Assembly: GCA_964036045.1 (NCBI GenBank)
Contig: OZ038381.1
Span: forward strand, 155,080,352-155,144,351
Source of the DNA: Eutreptiella sp. 'Long Island Sound 2002'
Taxonomy: Eukaryota; Euglenozoa; Euglenophyceae; Eutreptiales; Eutreptiaceae
DNA length: 64,000 nt
Reading direction: 5' to 3'
Shown piece by piece: positions 11,338 through 24,599 of the stretch (the first letter of the stretch is position 1; each line of letters starts with the position of its first letter). The notes beneath the pieces were generated by a model. The model was not told where the DNA came from. It worked only from the letters and a program-made list of their open reading frames with translations, and made no database searches. Position numbers and translations under genes: made by a program.

Positions 11338-14151
11338 GGCAGTGCTGCCTCTTTGGGAAGGCAGTGTCACTGTCCAACAACAGTGCTGCTGCCGTCCACA
11401 GGCACTGCTGCCACATTCTGAAGGCATTGTTGCTGCAGTCCATGGGAAGTGCTGCAGTGTTTGGATGCAGTGCTGCAGCATTCCAAAGGCATGCAGCATT
11501 GCAGAGGCAGTGGCACCACTGTTTGAAGGCAGTGCTGCCACATTGTGAAGGCACTGCCGCTGCCATGTGAAGGCAGTGCTGCCACCAACTGCAGGCAGTG
11601 CTGCCTCATTGGGAAGCCAGTGTCACTGTCCAACAACAGTGCTGCTGCCGTCCACAGGCAGTGCTGCCACATTCTGAAGGCAGTGTTGCTGCAGTCCATG
11701 GGCAGTGCTGCAGTGTTGGGATGCAGTGCTGCAGCATTCCAAAGGCATGCAGCATTGCAGAGGCAGTGGCACCACTGTTTGAAGGCAGTGCTGCCACATT
11801 GTGAAGGCACTGCCGCTGCCATGTGAAGGCAGTGCTGCCACCAACTGCAGGCAGTGCTGCCTCTTTGGGAAGGCAGTGTCACTGTCCAAAAACAGTGCTG
11901 CTGCCGTCCACAGGCAGTGCTGCCACATTCTGAAGGCATTGTTGCTGCAGTCCACTGGCAGTGCTGCAGTGTTGGGATGCAGTGCTGCAGCATTCCAAAG
12001 GCATGCAGCATTGCAGAGGCAGTGGCACCACTGTTTGAAGGCAGTGCTGCCACATTGTGAAGGCACTGCCGCTGCCATGTGAAGGCAGTGCTGCCACCAA
12101 CTGCAGGCAGTGCTGCCTCTTTGGGAAGGCAGTGTCACTGTCCAACAACAGTGCTGCTGCCGTCCACAGGCAGTGCTGCCACATTCTGAAGGCAGTGTTG
12201 CTGCAGTCCATGGGCAGTGCTGCAGTGTTGGGATGCAGTACTGCAGCATTCCAAAGGCATGCAGCATTGCAGAGGCAGTGGCACCACTGTTTGAAGGCAG
12301 TGCTGCCACATTGTGAAGGCACTGCCGCTGCCATGTGAAGGCATTGCTGCCACCAACTGAAGGCAGTGCTGCCTCTTTGGGAAGGCAGTGTCACTGTCCA
12401 ACAACAGTGCTGCTGCCGTCCACAGGCAGTGCTGCCACATTCTGAAGGCAGTGTTGCTGCAGTCCATGGGCAGTGCTGCAGTGTTGGGATGCAGTGCTGC
12501 AGCATTCCAAAGGCATGCAGCATTGCAGAGGCAGTGGCACCACTGTTTGAAGGCAGTGCTGCCCTTGTGAAGGCACTGCCGCTGCCATGTGAAGGCAGTG
12601 CTGCCACCAACTGAAGGCAGTGCTGCCTCATTGGGAAGGCAGTGTCACTGTCCAACAACAGTGCTGCTGCCGTCCACAGGCAGTGCTGCCACATTCTGAA
12701 GGCAGTGTTGCTGCAGTCCACTGGCAGTGCTGCAGTGTTGGGATGCAGTGCTGCAGCATTCCAAAGGCATGCAGCATTGCAGAGACAGTGGCACCACTGT
12801 TTGAAGGCAGTGCTGCCACATGATGAAGGCACTGCCGCTGCCATGTGAAGGCAGTGCTGCCACCAACTGCAGGCAGTGCTGCCTCAACGGAAAGGCAGTG
12901 TCACTGTCCAACAACAGTGCTGCTGCCGTCCACAGGCAGTGCTGCCACATTCTGAAGGCAGTGTTGCTGCAGTCCATGGGCAGTGCTGCAGTGTTGGGAT
13001 GCAGTGCTGCAGCATTCCAAAGGCATGCAGCATTGCAGAGGCAGTGGCACCACTGTTTGAAGGCAGTGCTGCCACATTGTGAAGGCATTGTTGCTGCCAT
13101 GTGAAGGCAGTGCTGCCACCAACTGCAGGCAGTGCTGCCTCATTGGGAAGCCAGTGTCACTGTCCAACAACAGTGCTGCTGCCGTCCACAGGCAGTGCTG
13201 CCACATTCTGAAGGCAGTGTTGCTGCAGTCCATGGGAAGTGCTGCAGTGTTGGGATGCAGTGCTGCAGCATTCCAAAGGCATGCAGCATTGCAGAGGCAG
13301 TGGCACCACTGTTTGAAGGCAGTGCTGCCACATTATGAAGGCACTGCCGCTGCCATGTGAAGGCATTGCTGCCACCAACTGCAGGCAGTGCTGCCTCATT
13401 GGGAAGCCAGTGTCACTGTCCAACAACAGTGCTGCTGCCGTCCACAGGCAGTGCTGCCACATTCTGAAGGCAGTGTTGCTGCAGTCCACTGGCAGTGCTG
13501 CAGTGTTGGGATGCAGTGCTGCAGCATTCCAAAGGCATGCAGCATTGCAGAGGCAGTGGCACCACTGTTTGAAGGCAGTGCTGCCACATTGTGAAGGCAC
13601 TGCCGCTGCCATGTGAAGGCATTGCTGCCACCAACTGAAGGCAGTGCTGCCTCTTTGGGAAGGCAGTGTCACTGTCCAACAACAGTGCTGCTGCCGTCCA
13701 CAGGCAGTGCTGCCACATTCTGAAGGCAGTGTTGCTGCAGTCCATGGGCAGTGCTGCAGTGTTGGGATGCAGTGCTGCAGCATTCCAAAGGCATGCAGCA
13801 TTGCAGAGACAGTGGCACCACTGTTTGAAGGCAGTGCTGCCACATTATGAAGGCACTGCCGCTGCCATGTGAAGGCAGTGCTGCCACCAACTGAAGGCAG
13901 TGCTGCCTCATTGGGAAGGCAGTGTCACTGTCCAACAACAGTGCTGCTGCCGTCCACAGGCAGTGCTGCCACATTCTGGAGGCAGTGTTGCTGCAGTCCA
14001 CTGGCAGTGCTGCAGTGTTGGGATGCAGTGCTGCAGCATTCCAAAGGCATGCAGCATTGCAGAGACAGTGGCACCACTGTTTGAAGGCAGTGCTGCCACA
14101 TTGTGAAGGCACTGCCGCTGCCATGTGAAGGCAGTGCTGCCACCAACTGCA

Positions 14152-14385
14152 GGCAGTGCTGCCTCATTGGAAAGGCAGTGTCACTGTCCAACAACAGTGC
14201 TGCTGCCGTCCACAGGCAGTGTTGCTGCAGTCCATGGGCAGTGCTGCAGTGTTGGGATGCAGTGCTGCAGCATTCCAAAGGCATGCAGCATTGCAGAGAC
14301 GGTGGCACCACTGTTTGAAGGCAGTGCTGCCACATTGTGAAGGCACTGCCGCTGCCATGTGAAGGCATTGCTGCCACCAACTGCA
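14152..14385. repeat. 234-bp monomer lacking s4
   Basis: The unit passes from GTCCACAGGCAG directly to TGTTGCTGCAG, losing one 22-bp subrepeat (s4). A second unit with the same structure starts at 15151, 999 bp away. Both have the TTGGAAAGG end of s1, the CCATGG class and GAGAC at s8/s9, so one is probably a copy of the other. They lack the GCAGCG and AACGG markers of the 234-bp units beyond 51.6 kb. Confidence 0.9.
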
Positions 14386-14641
14386 GGCAGTGCTGCCTCT
14401 TTGGGAAGGCAGTGTCACTGTCCAACAACAGTGCTGCTGCCGTCCACAGGCAGTGCTGCCACATTCTGAAGGCAGTGTTGCTGCAGTCCATGGGCAGTGC
14501 TGCAGTGTTGGGATGCAGTGCTGCAGCATTCCAAAGGCATGCAGCATTGCAGAGGCAGTGGCACCACTGTTTGAAGGCAGTGCTGCCACATTGTGAAGGC
14601 ACTGCCGCTGCCATGTGAAGGCATTGCTGCCACCAACTGAA

Positions 14642-14894
14642 GGCAGTGCTGCCTCTTTGGGAAGGCAGTGTCACTGTCCAACAACAGTGCTGCTGCCGTC
14701 CACAGGCAGTGCTGCCACATTCTGAAGGCAGTGTTGCTGCAGTCCATGGGCAGTGCTGCAGTGTTGGGATGCAGTGCTGCAGCATTCCAAAGGCATGCAG
14801 CATTGCAGAGGCAGTGGCACCACTGTTTGAAGGCAGTGCTGCCACATTGTGAAGGCACTGCCGCTGCCATGTGAAGGCAGTGCTGCCACCTGAA
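14642..14894. repeat. 253-bp monomer (3-bp deletion in s12)
   Basis: s12 reads CTGCCACCTGAAGG instead of CTGCCACCAACTGAAGG, a 3-bp loss. The following monomer has the unusual GTGCTGCCACATTGGG form of s1 (CCACATT for CCTCATT), a stretch of s10-like sequence. It is the only 253-bp unit. Confidence 0.9.
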
Positions 14895-15150
14895 GGCAGT
14901 GCTGCCACATTGGGAAGGCAGTGTCACTGTCCAACAACAGTGCTGCTGCCGTCCACAGGCAGTGCTGCCACATTCTGAAGGCAGTGTTGCTGCAGTCCAC
15001 TGGCAGTGCTGCAGTGTTGGGATGCAGTGCTGCAGCATTCCAAAGGCATGCAGCATTGCAGAGACAGTCGCACCACTGTTTGAAGGCAGTGCTGCCACAT
15101 TATGAAGGCACTGCCGCTGCCATGTGAAGGCATTGCTGCCACCAACTGCA

Positions 15151-15384
15151 GGCAGTGCTGCCTCATTGGAAAGGCAGTGTCACTGTCCAACAACAGTGCT
15201 GCTGCCGTCCACAGGCAGTGTTGCTGCAGTCCATGGGCAGTGCTGCAGTGTTGGGATGCAGTGCTGCAGCATTCCAAAGGCATGCAGCATTGCAGAGACA
15301 GTGGCACCACTGTTTGAAGGCAGTGCTGCCACATTGTGAAGGCACTGCCGCTGCCATGTGAAGGCAGTGCTGCCACCAACTGCA
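15151..15384. repeat. 234-bp monomer lacking s4, second copy
   Basis: It has the same one-subrepeat deletion and the same linked variants as the unit at 14152. The join reads CCACAGGCAGTGTTGCTGCAG-like sequence across about 15213-15230. It lies 999 bp from its partner. Confidence 0.9.
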
Positions 15385-18300
15385 GGCAGTGCTGCCTCAT
15401 TGGAAAGGCAGTGTCACTGTCCAACAACAGTGCTGCTGCCGTCCACATGCAGTGCTGCCACATTCTGAAGGCAGTGTTGCTGCAGTCCATGGGCAGTGCT
15501 GCAGTGTTGGGATGCAGTGCTGCAGCATTCCAAAGGCATGCAGCATTGCAGAGGCAGTGGCACCACTGTTTGAAGGCAGTGCTGCCACATTGTGAAGGCA
15601 CTACCGCTGCCATGTGAAGGCAGTGCTGCCACCAACTGCAGGCAGTGCTGCCTCATTGGGAAGCCAGTGTCACTGTCCAACAACAGTGCTGCTGCCGTCC
15701 ACAGGCAGTGCTGCCACATTCTGAAGGCAGTGTTGCTGCAGTCCATGGGAAGTGCTGCAGTGTTGGGATGCAGTGCTGCAGCATTCCAAAGGCATGCAGC
15801 ATTGCAGAGGCAGTGGCACCACTGTTTGAAGGCAGTGCTGCCACATTGTGAAGGCACTGCCGCTGCCATGTGAAGGCATTGCTGCCACCAACTGCAAGCA
15901 GTGCTGCCTCATTTGGAAGGCAGTGTCACTGTCCAACAACAGTGCTGCTGCCGTCCACAGGCAGTGCTGCCACATTCTGAAGGCAGTGTTGCTGCAGTCC
16001 ACTGGCAGTGCTGCAGTGTTGGGATGCAGTGCTGCAGCATTCCAAAGGCATGCAGCATTGCAGAGGCAGTGGCACCACTGTTTGAAGGCAGTGCTGCCAC
16101 ATTGTGAAGGCACTGCCGCTGCTATGTGAAGGCATTGCTGCCACCAACTGCAGGCAGTGCTGCCTCATTTGGAAGGCAGTGTCACTGTCCAACAACAGTG
16201 CTGCTGCCGTCCACAGGCAGTGCTGCCACATTCTGAAGGCAGTGTTGCTGCAGTCCATGGGCAGTGCTGCAGTGTTGGGATGCAGTGCTGCAGCATTCCA
16301 AAGGCATGCAGCATTGCAGAGGCAGTGGCACCACTGTTTGAAGGCAGTGCTGCCACATTGTGAAGGCACTGCCGCTGCCATGTGAAGGCAGTGCTGCCAC
16401 CAACTGCAGGCAGTGCTGCCTCATTTGGAAGGCAGTGTCACTGTCCAACAACAGTGCTGCTGCCGTCCACAGGCAGTGCTGCCACATTCTGAAGGCAGTG
16501 TTGCTGCAGTCCACTGGCAGTGCTGCAGTGTTGGGATGCAGTGCTGCAGCATTCCAAAGGCATGCAGCATTGCAGAGGCAGTGGCACCACTGTTTGAAGG
16601 CAGTGCTGCCACATTATGAAGGCACTGCCGCTGCCATGTGAAGGCAAGCTGCCACCAACTGCAGGCAGTGCTGCCTCAACGGAAAGGCAGTGTCACTGTC
16701 CAACAACAGTGCTGCTGCCGTCCACAGGCAGTGCTGCCACATTCTGAAGGCAGTGTTGCTGCAGTCCATGGGCAGTGCTGCAGTGTTGGGATGCAGTGCT
16801 GCAGCATTCCAAAGGCATGCAGCATTGCAGAGGCAGTGGCACCACTGTTTGAAGGCAGTGCTGCCACATTGTGAAGGCACTACCGCTGCCATGTGAAGGC
16901 AGTGCTGCCACCAACTGCAGGCAGTGCTGCCTCATTGGGAAGGCAGTGTCACTGTCCAACAACAGTGCTGCTGCCGTCCACAGGCAGTGCTGCCACATTC
17001 TGAAGGCAGTGTTGCTGCAGTCCATGGTAAGTGCTGCAGTGTTGGGATGCAGTGCTGCAGCATTCCAAAGGCATGCAGCATTGCAGAGGCAGTGGCACCA
17101 CTGTTTGAAGGCAGTGCTGCCACATTGTGAAGGCACTACCGCTGCCATGTGAAGGCAGTGCTGCCACCAACTGCAGGCAGTGCTGCCTCATTTGGAAGGC
17201 AGTGTCACTGTCCAACAACAGTGCTGCTGCCGTCCACAGGCAGTGCTGCCACATTCTGAAGGCAGTGTTGCTGCAGTCCACTGGCAGTGCTGCAGTGTTG
17301 GGATGCAGTGCTGCAGCATTCCAAAGGCATGCAGCATTGCAGAGGCAGTGGCACCACTGTTTGAAGGCAGTGCTGCCACATTATGAAGGCACTGCCGCTG
17401 CTATGTGAAGGCATTGCTGCCACCAACTGCAGGCAGTGCTGCCTCATTTGGAAGGCAGTGTCACTGTCCAACAACAGTGCTGCTGCCGTCCACAGGCAGT
17501 GCTGCCACATTCTGAAGGCAGTGTTGCTGCAGTCCATGGTAAGTGCTGCAGTGTTGGGATGCAGTGCTGCAGCATTCCAAAGGCATGCAGCATTGCAGAG
17601 GCAGTGGCACCACTGTTTGAAGGCAGTGCTGCCACATTGTGAAGGCACTGCCGCTGCCATGTGAAGGCAGTGCTGCCACCAACTGAAGGCAGTGCTGCCT
17701 CATTGGGAAGGCAGTGTCACTGTCCAACAACAGTGCTGCTGCCGTCCACAGGCAGTGCTGCCACATTCTGAAGGCAGTGTTGCTGCAGTCCACTGGCAGT
17801 GCTGCAGTGTTGGGATGCAGTGCTGCAGCATTCCAAAGGCATGCAGCATTGCAGAGGCAGTGGCACCACTGTTTGAAGGCAGTGCTGCCACATTGTGAAG
17901 GCACTGCCGCTGCCATGTGAAGGCATTGCTGCCACCAACTGCAGGCAGTGCTGCCTCATTGGGAAGGCAGTGTCACTGTCCAACAACAGTGCTGCTGCCG
18001 TCCACAGGCAGTGCTGCCACATTCTGAAGGCAGTGTTGCTGCAGTCCAGTGGCAGTGCTGCAGTGTTGGGATGCAGTGCTGCAGCATTCCAAAGGCATGC
18101 AGCATTGCAGAGGCAGTGGCACCACTGTTTGAAGGCAGTGCTGCCACATTGTGAAGGCACTGCCGCTGCCATGTGAAGGCAGTGCTGCCACCAACTGCAG
18201 GCAGTGCTGCCTCATTTGGAAGGCAGTGTCACTGTCCAACAACAGTGCTGCTGCCGTCCACAGGCAGTGCTGCCACATTCTGAAGGCAGTGTTGCTGCAG

Positions 18301-20247
18301 TCCACTGGCAGTGCCGCAGTGTTGGGATGCAGTGCTGCAGCATTCCAAAGGCATGCAGCATTGCAGAGGCAGTGGCACCACTGTTTGAAGGCAGTGCTGC
18401 CACATTGTGAAGGCACTGCCGCTGCCATGTGAAGGCAGTGCTGCCACCAACTGCAGGCAGTGCTGCCTCATTGGGAAGGCAGTGTCACTGTCCAACAACA
18501 GTGCTGCTGCCGTCCACAGGCAGTGCTGCCACATTCTGAAGGCAGTGTTGCTGCAGTCCATGGGCAGTGCTGCAGTGTTGGGATGCAGTGCTGCAGCATT
18601 CCAAAGGCATGCAGCATTGCAGAGGCAGTGGCACCACTGTTTGAAGGCAGTGCTGCCACATTGTGAAGGCACTGCCGCTGCCATGTGAAGGCATTGCTGC
18701 CACCAACTGAAGGCAGTGCTGCCTCTTTGGGAAGGCAGTGTCACTGTCCAACAACAGTGCTGCTGCCGTCCACAGGCAGTACTGCCACATTCTGAAGGCA
18801 GTGTTGCTGCAGTCCATGGGCAGTGCTGCAGTGTTGGGATGCAGTACTGCAGCATTCCAAAGGCATGCAGCATTGCAGAGGCAGTGGCACCACTGTTTGA
18901 AGGCAGTGCTGCCACATTGTGAAGGCACTGCCGCTGCCATGTGAAGGCAGTGCTGCCACCAACTGAAGGCAGTGCTGCCTCATTGGAAAGGCAGTGTCAC
19001 TGTCCAACAACAGTGCTGCTGCCGTCCACAGGCAGTGCTGCCACATTCTGAAGGCAGTGTTGCTGCAGTCCACTGGCAGTGCTGCAGTGTTGGGATGCAG
19101 TGCTGCAGCATTCCAAAGGCATGCAGCATTGCAGAGGCAGTGGCACCACTGTTTGAAGGCAGTGCTGCCACATTATGAAGGCACTGCCGCTGCCATGTGA
19201 AGGCATTGCTGCCACCAACTGCAGGCAGTGCTGCCTCATTGGGAAGGCAGTGTCACTGTCCAACAACAGTGCTGCTGCCGTCCACAGGCAGTGCTGCCAC
19301 ATTCTGAAGGCAGTGTTGCTGCAGTCCACTGGCAGTGCTGCAGTGTTGGGATGCAGTGCTGCAGCATTCCAAAGGCATGCAGCATTGCAGAGGCAGTGGC
19401 ACCACTGTTTGAAGGCAGTGCTGCCACATTGTGAAGGCACTGCCGCTGCCATGTGAAGGCAGTGCTGCCACCAACTGCAGGCAGTGCTGCCTCATTGGAA
19501 AGGCAGTGTCACTGTCCAACAACAGTGCTGCTGCCGTCCACAGGCAGTGCTGCCACATTCTGAAGGCAGTGTTGCTGCAGTCCATGGGCAGTGCTGCAGT
19601 GTTGGGATGCAGTACTGCAGCATTCCAAAGGCATGCAGCATTGCAGAGGCAGTGGCACCACTGTTTGAAGGCAGTGCTGCCACATTGTGAAGGCACTGCC
19701 GCTGCCATGTGAAGGCAGTGCTGCCACCAACTGCAGGCAGTGCTGCCTCATGTGGAAGGCAGTGTCACTGTCCAACAACAGTGCTGCTGCCGTCCACAGG
19801 CAGTGCTGCCACATTCTGAAGGCAGTGTTGCTGCAGTCCACTGGCAGTGCTGCAGTGTTGGGATGCAGTGCTGCAGCATTCCAAAGGCATGCAGCATTGC
19901 AGAGGCAGTGGCACCACTGTTTGAAGGCAGTGCTGCCACATTGTGAAGGCACTGCCGCTGCCATGTGAAGGCATTGCTGCCATCAACTGAAGGCAGTGCT
20001 GCCTCATTGGGAAGCCAGTGTCACTGTCCAACAACAGTGCTGCTGCCGTCCACAGGCAGTGCTGCCACATTCTGAAGGCAGTGTTGCTGCAGTCCATGGG
20101 CAGTGCTGCAGTGTTGGGATGCAGTACTGCAGCATTCCAAAGGCATGCAGCATTGCAGAGGCAGTGGCACCACTGTTTGAAGGCAGTGCTGCCACATTGT
20201 GAAGGCACTGCCGCTGCCATGTGAAGGCAGTGCTGCCACCAACTGCA

Positions 20248-21783
20248 GGCAGTGCTGCCTCATTGGGAAGGCAGTGTCACTGTCCAACAACAGTGCTGCT
20301 GCCGTCCACAGGCAGTGCTGCCACATTCTGAAGGCAGTGTTGCTGCAGTCCACTGGCAGTGCTGCAGTGTTGGGATGCAGTGCTGCAGCATTCCAAAGGC
20401 ATGCAGCATTGCAGAGGCAGTGGCACCACTGTTTGAAGGCAGTGCTGCCACATTGTGAAGGCACTGCCGCTGCCATGTGAAGGCAGTGCTGCCACCAACT
20501 GCAGGCAGTGCTGCCTCATTTGGAAGGCAGTGTCACTGTCCAACAACAGTGCTGCTGCCGTCCACAGGCAGTGCTGCCACATTCTGAAGGCAGTGTTGCT
20601 GCAGTCCATGGGCAGTGCTGCAGTGTTGGGATGCAGTGCTGCAGCATTCCAAAGGCATGCAGCATTGCAGAGGCAGTGGCACCACTGTTTGAAGGCAGTG
20701 CTGCCACATTGTGAAGGCACTGCCGCTGCCATGTGAAGGCAGTGCTGCCACCAACTGCAGGCAGTGCTGCCTCATTGGAAAGGCAGTGTCACTGTCCAAC
20801 AACAGTGCTGCTGCCGTCCACAGGCAGTGCTGCCACATTCTGAAGGCAGTGTTGCTGCAGTCCACTGGCAGTGCTGCAGTGTTGGGATGCAGTGCTGCAG
20901 CATTCCAAAGGCATGCAGCATTGCAGAGGCAGTGGCACCACTGTTTGAAGGCAGTGCTGCCACATTGTGAAGGCACTGCCGCTGCCATGTGAAGGCAGTG
21001 CTGCCACCAACTGCAGGCAGTGCTGCCTCATTGGGAAGCCAGTGTCACTGTCCAACAACAGTGCTGCTGCCGTCCACAGGCAGTGCTGCCACATTCTGAA
21101 GGCAGTGTTGCTGCAGTCCACTGGCAGTGCTGCAGTGTTGGGATGCAGTGCTGCAGCATTCCAAAGGCATGCAGCATTGCAGAGGCAGTGGCACCACTGT
21201 TTGAAGGCAGTGCTGCCACATTGTGAAGGCACTGCCGCTGCCATGTGAAGGCAGTGCTGCCACCAACTGCAGGCAGTGCTGCCTCATTTGGAAGGCAGTG
21301 TCACTGTCCAACAACAGTGCTGCTGCCGTCCACAGGCAGTGCTGCCACATTCTGAAGGCAGTGTTGCTGCAGTCCATGGGCAGTGCTGCAGTGTTCGGAT
21401 GCAGTGCTGCAGCATTCCAAAGGCATGCAGCATTGCAGAGACAGTGGCACCACTGTTTGAAGGCAGTGCTGCCACATTGTGAAGGCACTACCGCTGCCAT
21501 GTGAAGGCAGTGCTGCCACCAACTGCAGGCAGTGCTGCCTCATTGGGAAGCCAGTGTCACTGTCCAACAACAGTGCTGCTGCCGTCCACAGGCAGTGCTG
21601 CCACATTCTGAAGGCAGTGTTGCTGCAGTCCATGGGAAGTGCTGCAGTGTTGGGATGCAGTGCTGCAGCATTCCAAAGGCATGCAGCATTGCAGAGGCAG
21701 TGGCACCACTGTTTGAAGGCAGTGCTGCCACATTGTGAAGGCACTGCCGCTGCCATGTGAAGGCATTGCTGCCACCAACTGCA
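20248..21783. repeat. Higher-order repeat, 4,352-bp offset, copy 1
   Basis: Six monomers (20248, 20504, 20760, 21016, 21272, 21528) match in variant order the six starting at 24600. The order is: TTGGGAAGG with CCACTGG; TTTGGAAGG with CCATGG; TTGGAAAGG with CCACTGG; TTGGGAAGCC with CCACTGG; TTTGGAAGG with CCATGG and GAGAC and a CTACCG s11; then TTGGGAAGCC with CCATGGGAAG. A private GTGTTCGGATGC occurs in the 21272 unit only. Confidence 0.75.
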
Positions 21784-22551
21784 GGCAGTGCTGCCTCATT
21801 TGGAAGGCAGTGTCACTGTCCAACAACAGTGCTGCTGCCGTCCACAGGCAGTGCTGCCACATTCTGAAGGCAGTGTTGCTGCAGTCCACTGGCAGTGCTG
21901 CAGTGTTGGGATGCAGTGCTGCAGCATTCCAAAGGCATGCAGCATTGCAGAGGCAGTGGCACCACTGTTTGAAGGCAGTGCTGCCACATTATGAAGGCAC
22001 TGCCGCTGCCATGTGAAGGCATTGCTGCCACCAACTGCAGGCAGTGCTGCCTCATTTGGAAGGCAGTGTCACTGTCCAACAACAGTGCTGCTGCCGTCCA
22101 CAGGCAGTGCTGCCACATTCTGAAGGCAGTGTTGCTGCAGTCCATGGGCAGTGCTGCAGTGTTGGGATGCAGTACTGCAGCATTCCAAAGGCATGCAGCA
22201 TTGCAGAGGCAGTGGCACCACTGTTTGAAGGCAGTGCTGCCACATTGTGAAGGCACTGCCGCTGCCATGTGAAGGCAGTGCTGCCACCAACTGCAGGCAG
22301 TGCTGCCTCATGTGGAAGGCAGTGTCACTGTCCAACAACAGTGCTGCTGCCGTCCACAGGCAGTGCTGCCACATTCTGAAGGCAGTGTTGCTGCAGTCCA
22401 CTGGCAGTGCTGCAGTGTTGGGATGCAGTGCTGCAGCATTCCAAAGGCATGCAGCATTGCAGAGGCAGTGGCACCACTGTTTGAAGGCAGTGCTGCCACA
22501 TTGTGAAGGCACTGCCGCTGCCATGTGATGGCAGTGCTGCCATCAACTGAA

Positions 22552-23063
22552 GGCAGTGCTGCCTCATTGGGAAGCCAGTGTCACTGTCCAACAACAGTGC
22601 TGCTGCCGTCCACAGGCAGTGCTGCCACATTCTGAAGGCAGTGTTGCTGCAGTCCATGGGCAGTGCTGCAGTGTTGGGATGCAGTGCTGCAGCATTCCAA
22701 AGGCATGCAGCATTGCAGAGGCAGTGGCACCACTGTTTGAAGGCAGTGCTGCCACATTGTGAAGGCACTGCCGCTGCCATGTCGAGGCATTGCTGCCACC
22801 AACTGCAGGCAGTGCTGCCTCATTGGGAAGGCAGTGTCACTGTCCAACAACAGTGCTGCTGCCGTCCACAGGCAGTGCTGCCACATTCTGAAGGCAGTGT
22901 TGCTGCAGTCCACTGGCAGCGCTGCAGTGTTGGGATGCAGTGCTGCAGCATTCCAAAGGCATGCAGCATTGCAGAGGCAGTGGCACCACTGTTTGAAGGC
23001 AGTGCTGCCACATTGTGAAGGCACTGCCGCTGCCATGTGAAGGCAGTGCTGCCACCAACTGCA
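22552..23063. repeat. 512-bp HOR dimer, copy 1
   Basis: The first monomer (22552) has TTGGGAAGCC with CCATGG; the second (22808) has TTGGGAAGG with CCACTGGCAGCGCTG, a distinctive CpG-containing variant. At the join the usual ATGTGAAGG is ATGTCGAGG at about 22780-22789. This removes a TGA stop and lets an open frame run through both monomers. Confidence 0.85.
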
Positions 23064-23575
23064 GGCAGTGCTGCCTCATTGGGAAGGCAGTGTCACTGTC
23101 CAACAACAGTGCTGCTGCCGTCCACAGGCAGTGCTGCCACATTCTGAAGGCAGTGTTGCTGCAGTCCACTGGCAGTGCTGCAGTGTTGGGATGCAGTGCT
23201 GCAGCATTCCAAAGGCATGCAGCATTGCAGAGGCAGTGGCACCACTGTTTGAAGGCAGTGCTGCCACATTGTGAAGGCACTGCCGCTGCCATGTGAAGGC
23301 AGTGCTGCCACCAACTGCAGGCAGTGCTGCCTCATTGGGAAGCCAGTGTCACTGTCCAACAACAGTGCTGCTGCCGTCCACAGGCAGTGCTGCCACATTC
23401 TGAAGGCAGTGTTGCTGCAGTCCACTGGCAGTGCTGCAGTGTTGGGATGCAGTGCTGCAGCATTCCAAAGGCATGCAGCATTGCAGAGGCAGTGGCACCA
23501 CTGTTTGAAGGCAGTGCTGCCACATTGTGAAGGCAATGCCGCTGCCATGTGAAGGCAGTGCTGCCACCAACTGCA

Positions 23576-24599
23576 GGCAGTGCTGCCTCATTGGGAAGCC
23601 AGTGTCACTGTCCAACAACAGTGCTGCTGCCGTCCACAGGCAGTGCTGCCACATTCTGAAGGCAGTGTTGCTGCAGTCCATGGGCAGTGCTGCAGTGTTG
23701 GGATGCAGTGCTGCAGCATTCCAAAGGCATGCAGCATTGCAGAGGCAGTGGCACCACTGTTTGAAGGCAGTGCTGCCACATTGTGAAGGCACTGCCGCTG
23801 CCATGTGGAGGCATTGCTGCCACCAACTGCAGGCAGTGCTGCCTCATTGGGAAGGCAGTGTCACTGTCCAACAACAGTGCTGCTGCCGTCCACAGGCAGT
23901 GCTGCCACATTCTGAAGGCAGTGTTGCTGCAGTCCACTGGCAGCGCTGCAGTGTTGGGATGCAGTGCTGCAGCATTCCAAAGGCATGCAGCATTGCAGAG
24001 GCAGTGGCACCACTGTTTGAAGGCAGTGCTGCCACATTGTGAAGGCACTGCCGCTGCCATGTGAAGGCATTGCTGCCATCAACTGAAGGCAGTGCTGCCT
24101 CATTGGGAAGCCAGTGTCACTGTCCAACAACAGTGCTGCTGCCGTCCACAGGCAGTGCTGCCACATTCTGAAGGCAGTGTTGCTGCAGTCCATGGGCAGT
24201 GCTGCAGTGTTGGGATGCAGTGCTGCAGCATTCCAAAGGCATGCAGCATTGCAGAGGCAGTGGCACCACTGTTTGAAGGCAGTGCTGCCACATTGTGAAG
24301 GCACTGCCGCTGCCATGTGGAGGCATTGCTGCCACCAACTGCAGGCAGTGCTGCCTCATTGGGAAGGCAGTGTCACTGTCCAACAACAGTGCTGCTGCCG
24401 TCCACAGGCAGTGCTGCCACATTCTGAAGGCAGTGTTGCTGCAGTCCACTGGCAGCGCTGCAGTGTTGGGATGCAGTGCTGCAGCATTCCAAAGGCATGC
24501 AGCATTGCAGAGGCAGTGGCACCACTGTTTGAAGGCAGTGCTGCCACATTGTGAAGGCACTGCCGCTGCCATGTGAAGGCAGTGCTGCCACCAACTGCA
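23576..24599. repeat. 512-bp HOR dimer, copies 2 and 3
   Basis: Two tandem copies (23576-24087 and 24088-24599) of the same pair, each with CCACTGGCAGCGCTG in the second monomer. At the internal joins (about 23805 and 24317) the sequence is ATGTGGAGG, again without the TGA. The third copy and the first share CTGCCATCAACTG just upstream (about 24075 and 22540), a variant also seen at about 19980. Confidence 0.85.

Noticed and set aside
11879-12844. Open frames of about 320 codons on the minus strand (also 13925-14908 and 33060-34019)
   Set aside because: They arise where monomers by chance lack a stop. Since 256 leaves remainder 1 on division by 3, the same monomer is read in all three frames, which no real repeat protein would do.
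23527-24042. 171-codon plus-strand open frame
   Set aside because: It exists only because ATGTGAAGG became ATGTGGAGG at the join of two monomers; sibling units have the stop. No sign of coding constraint.
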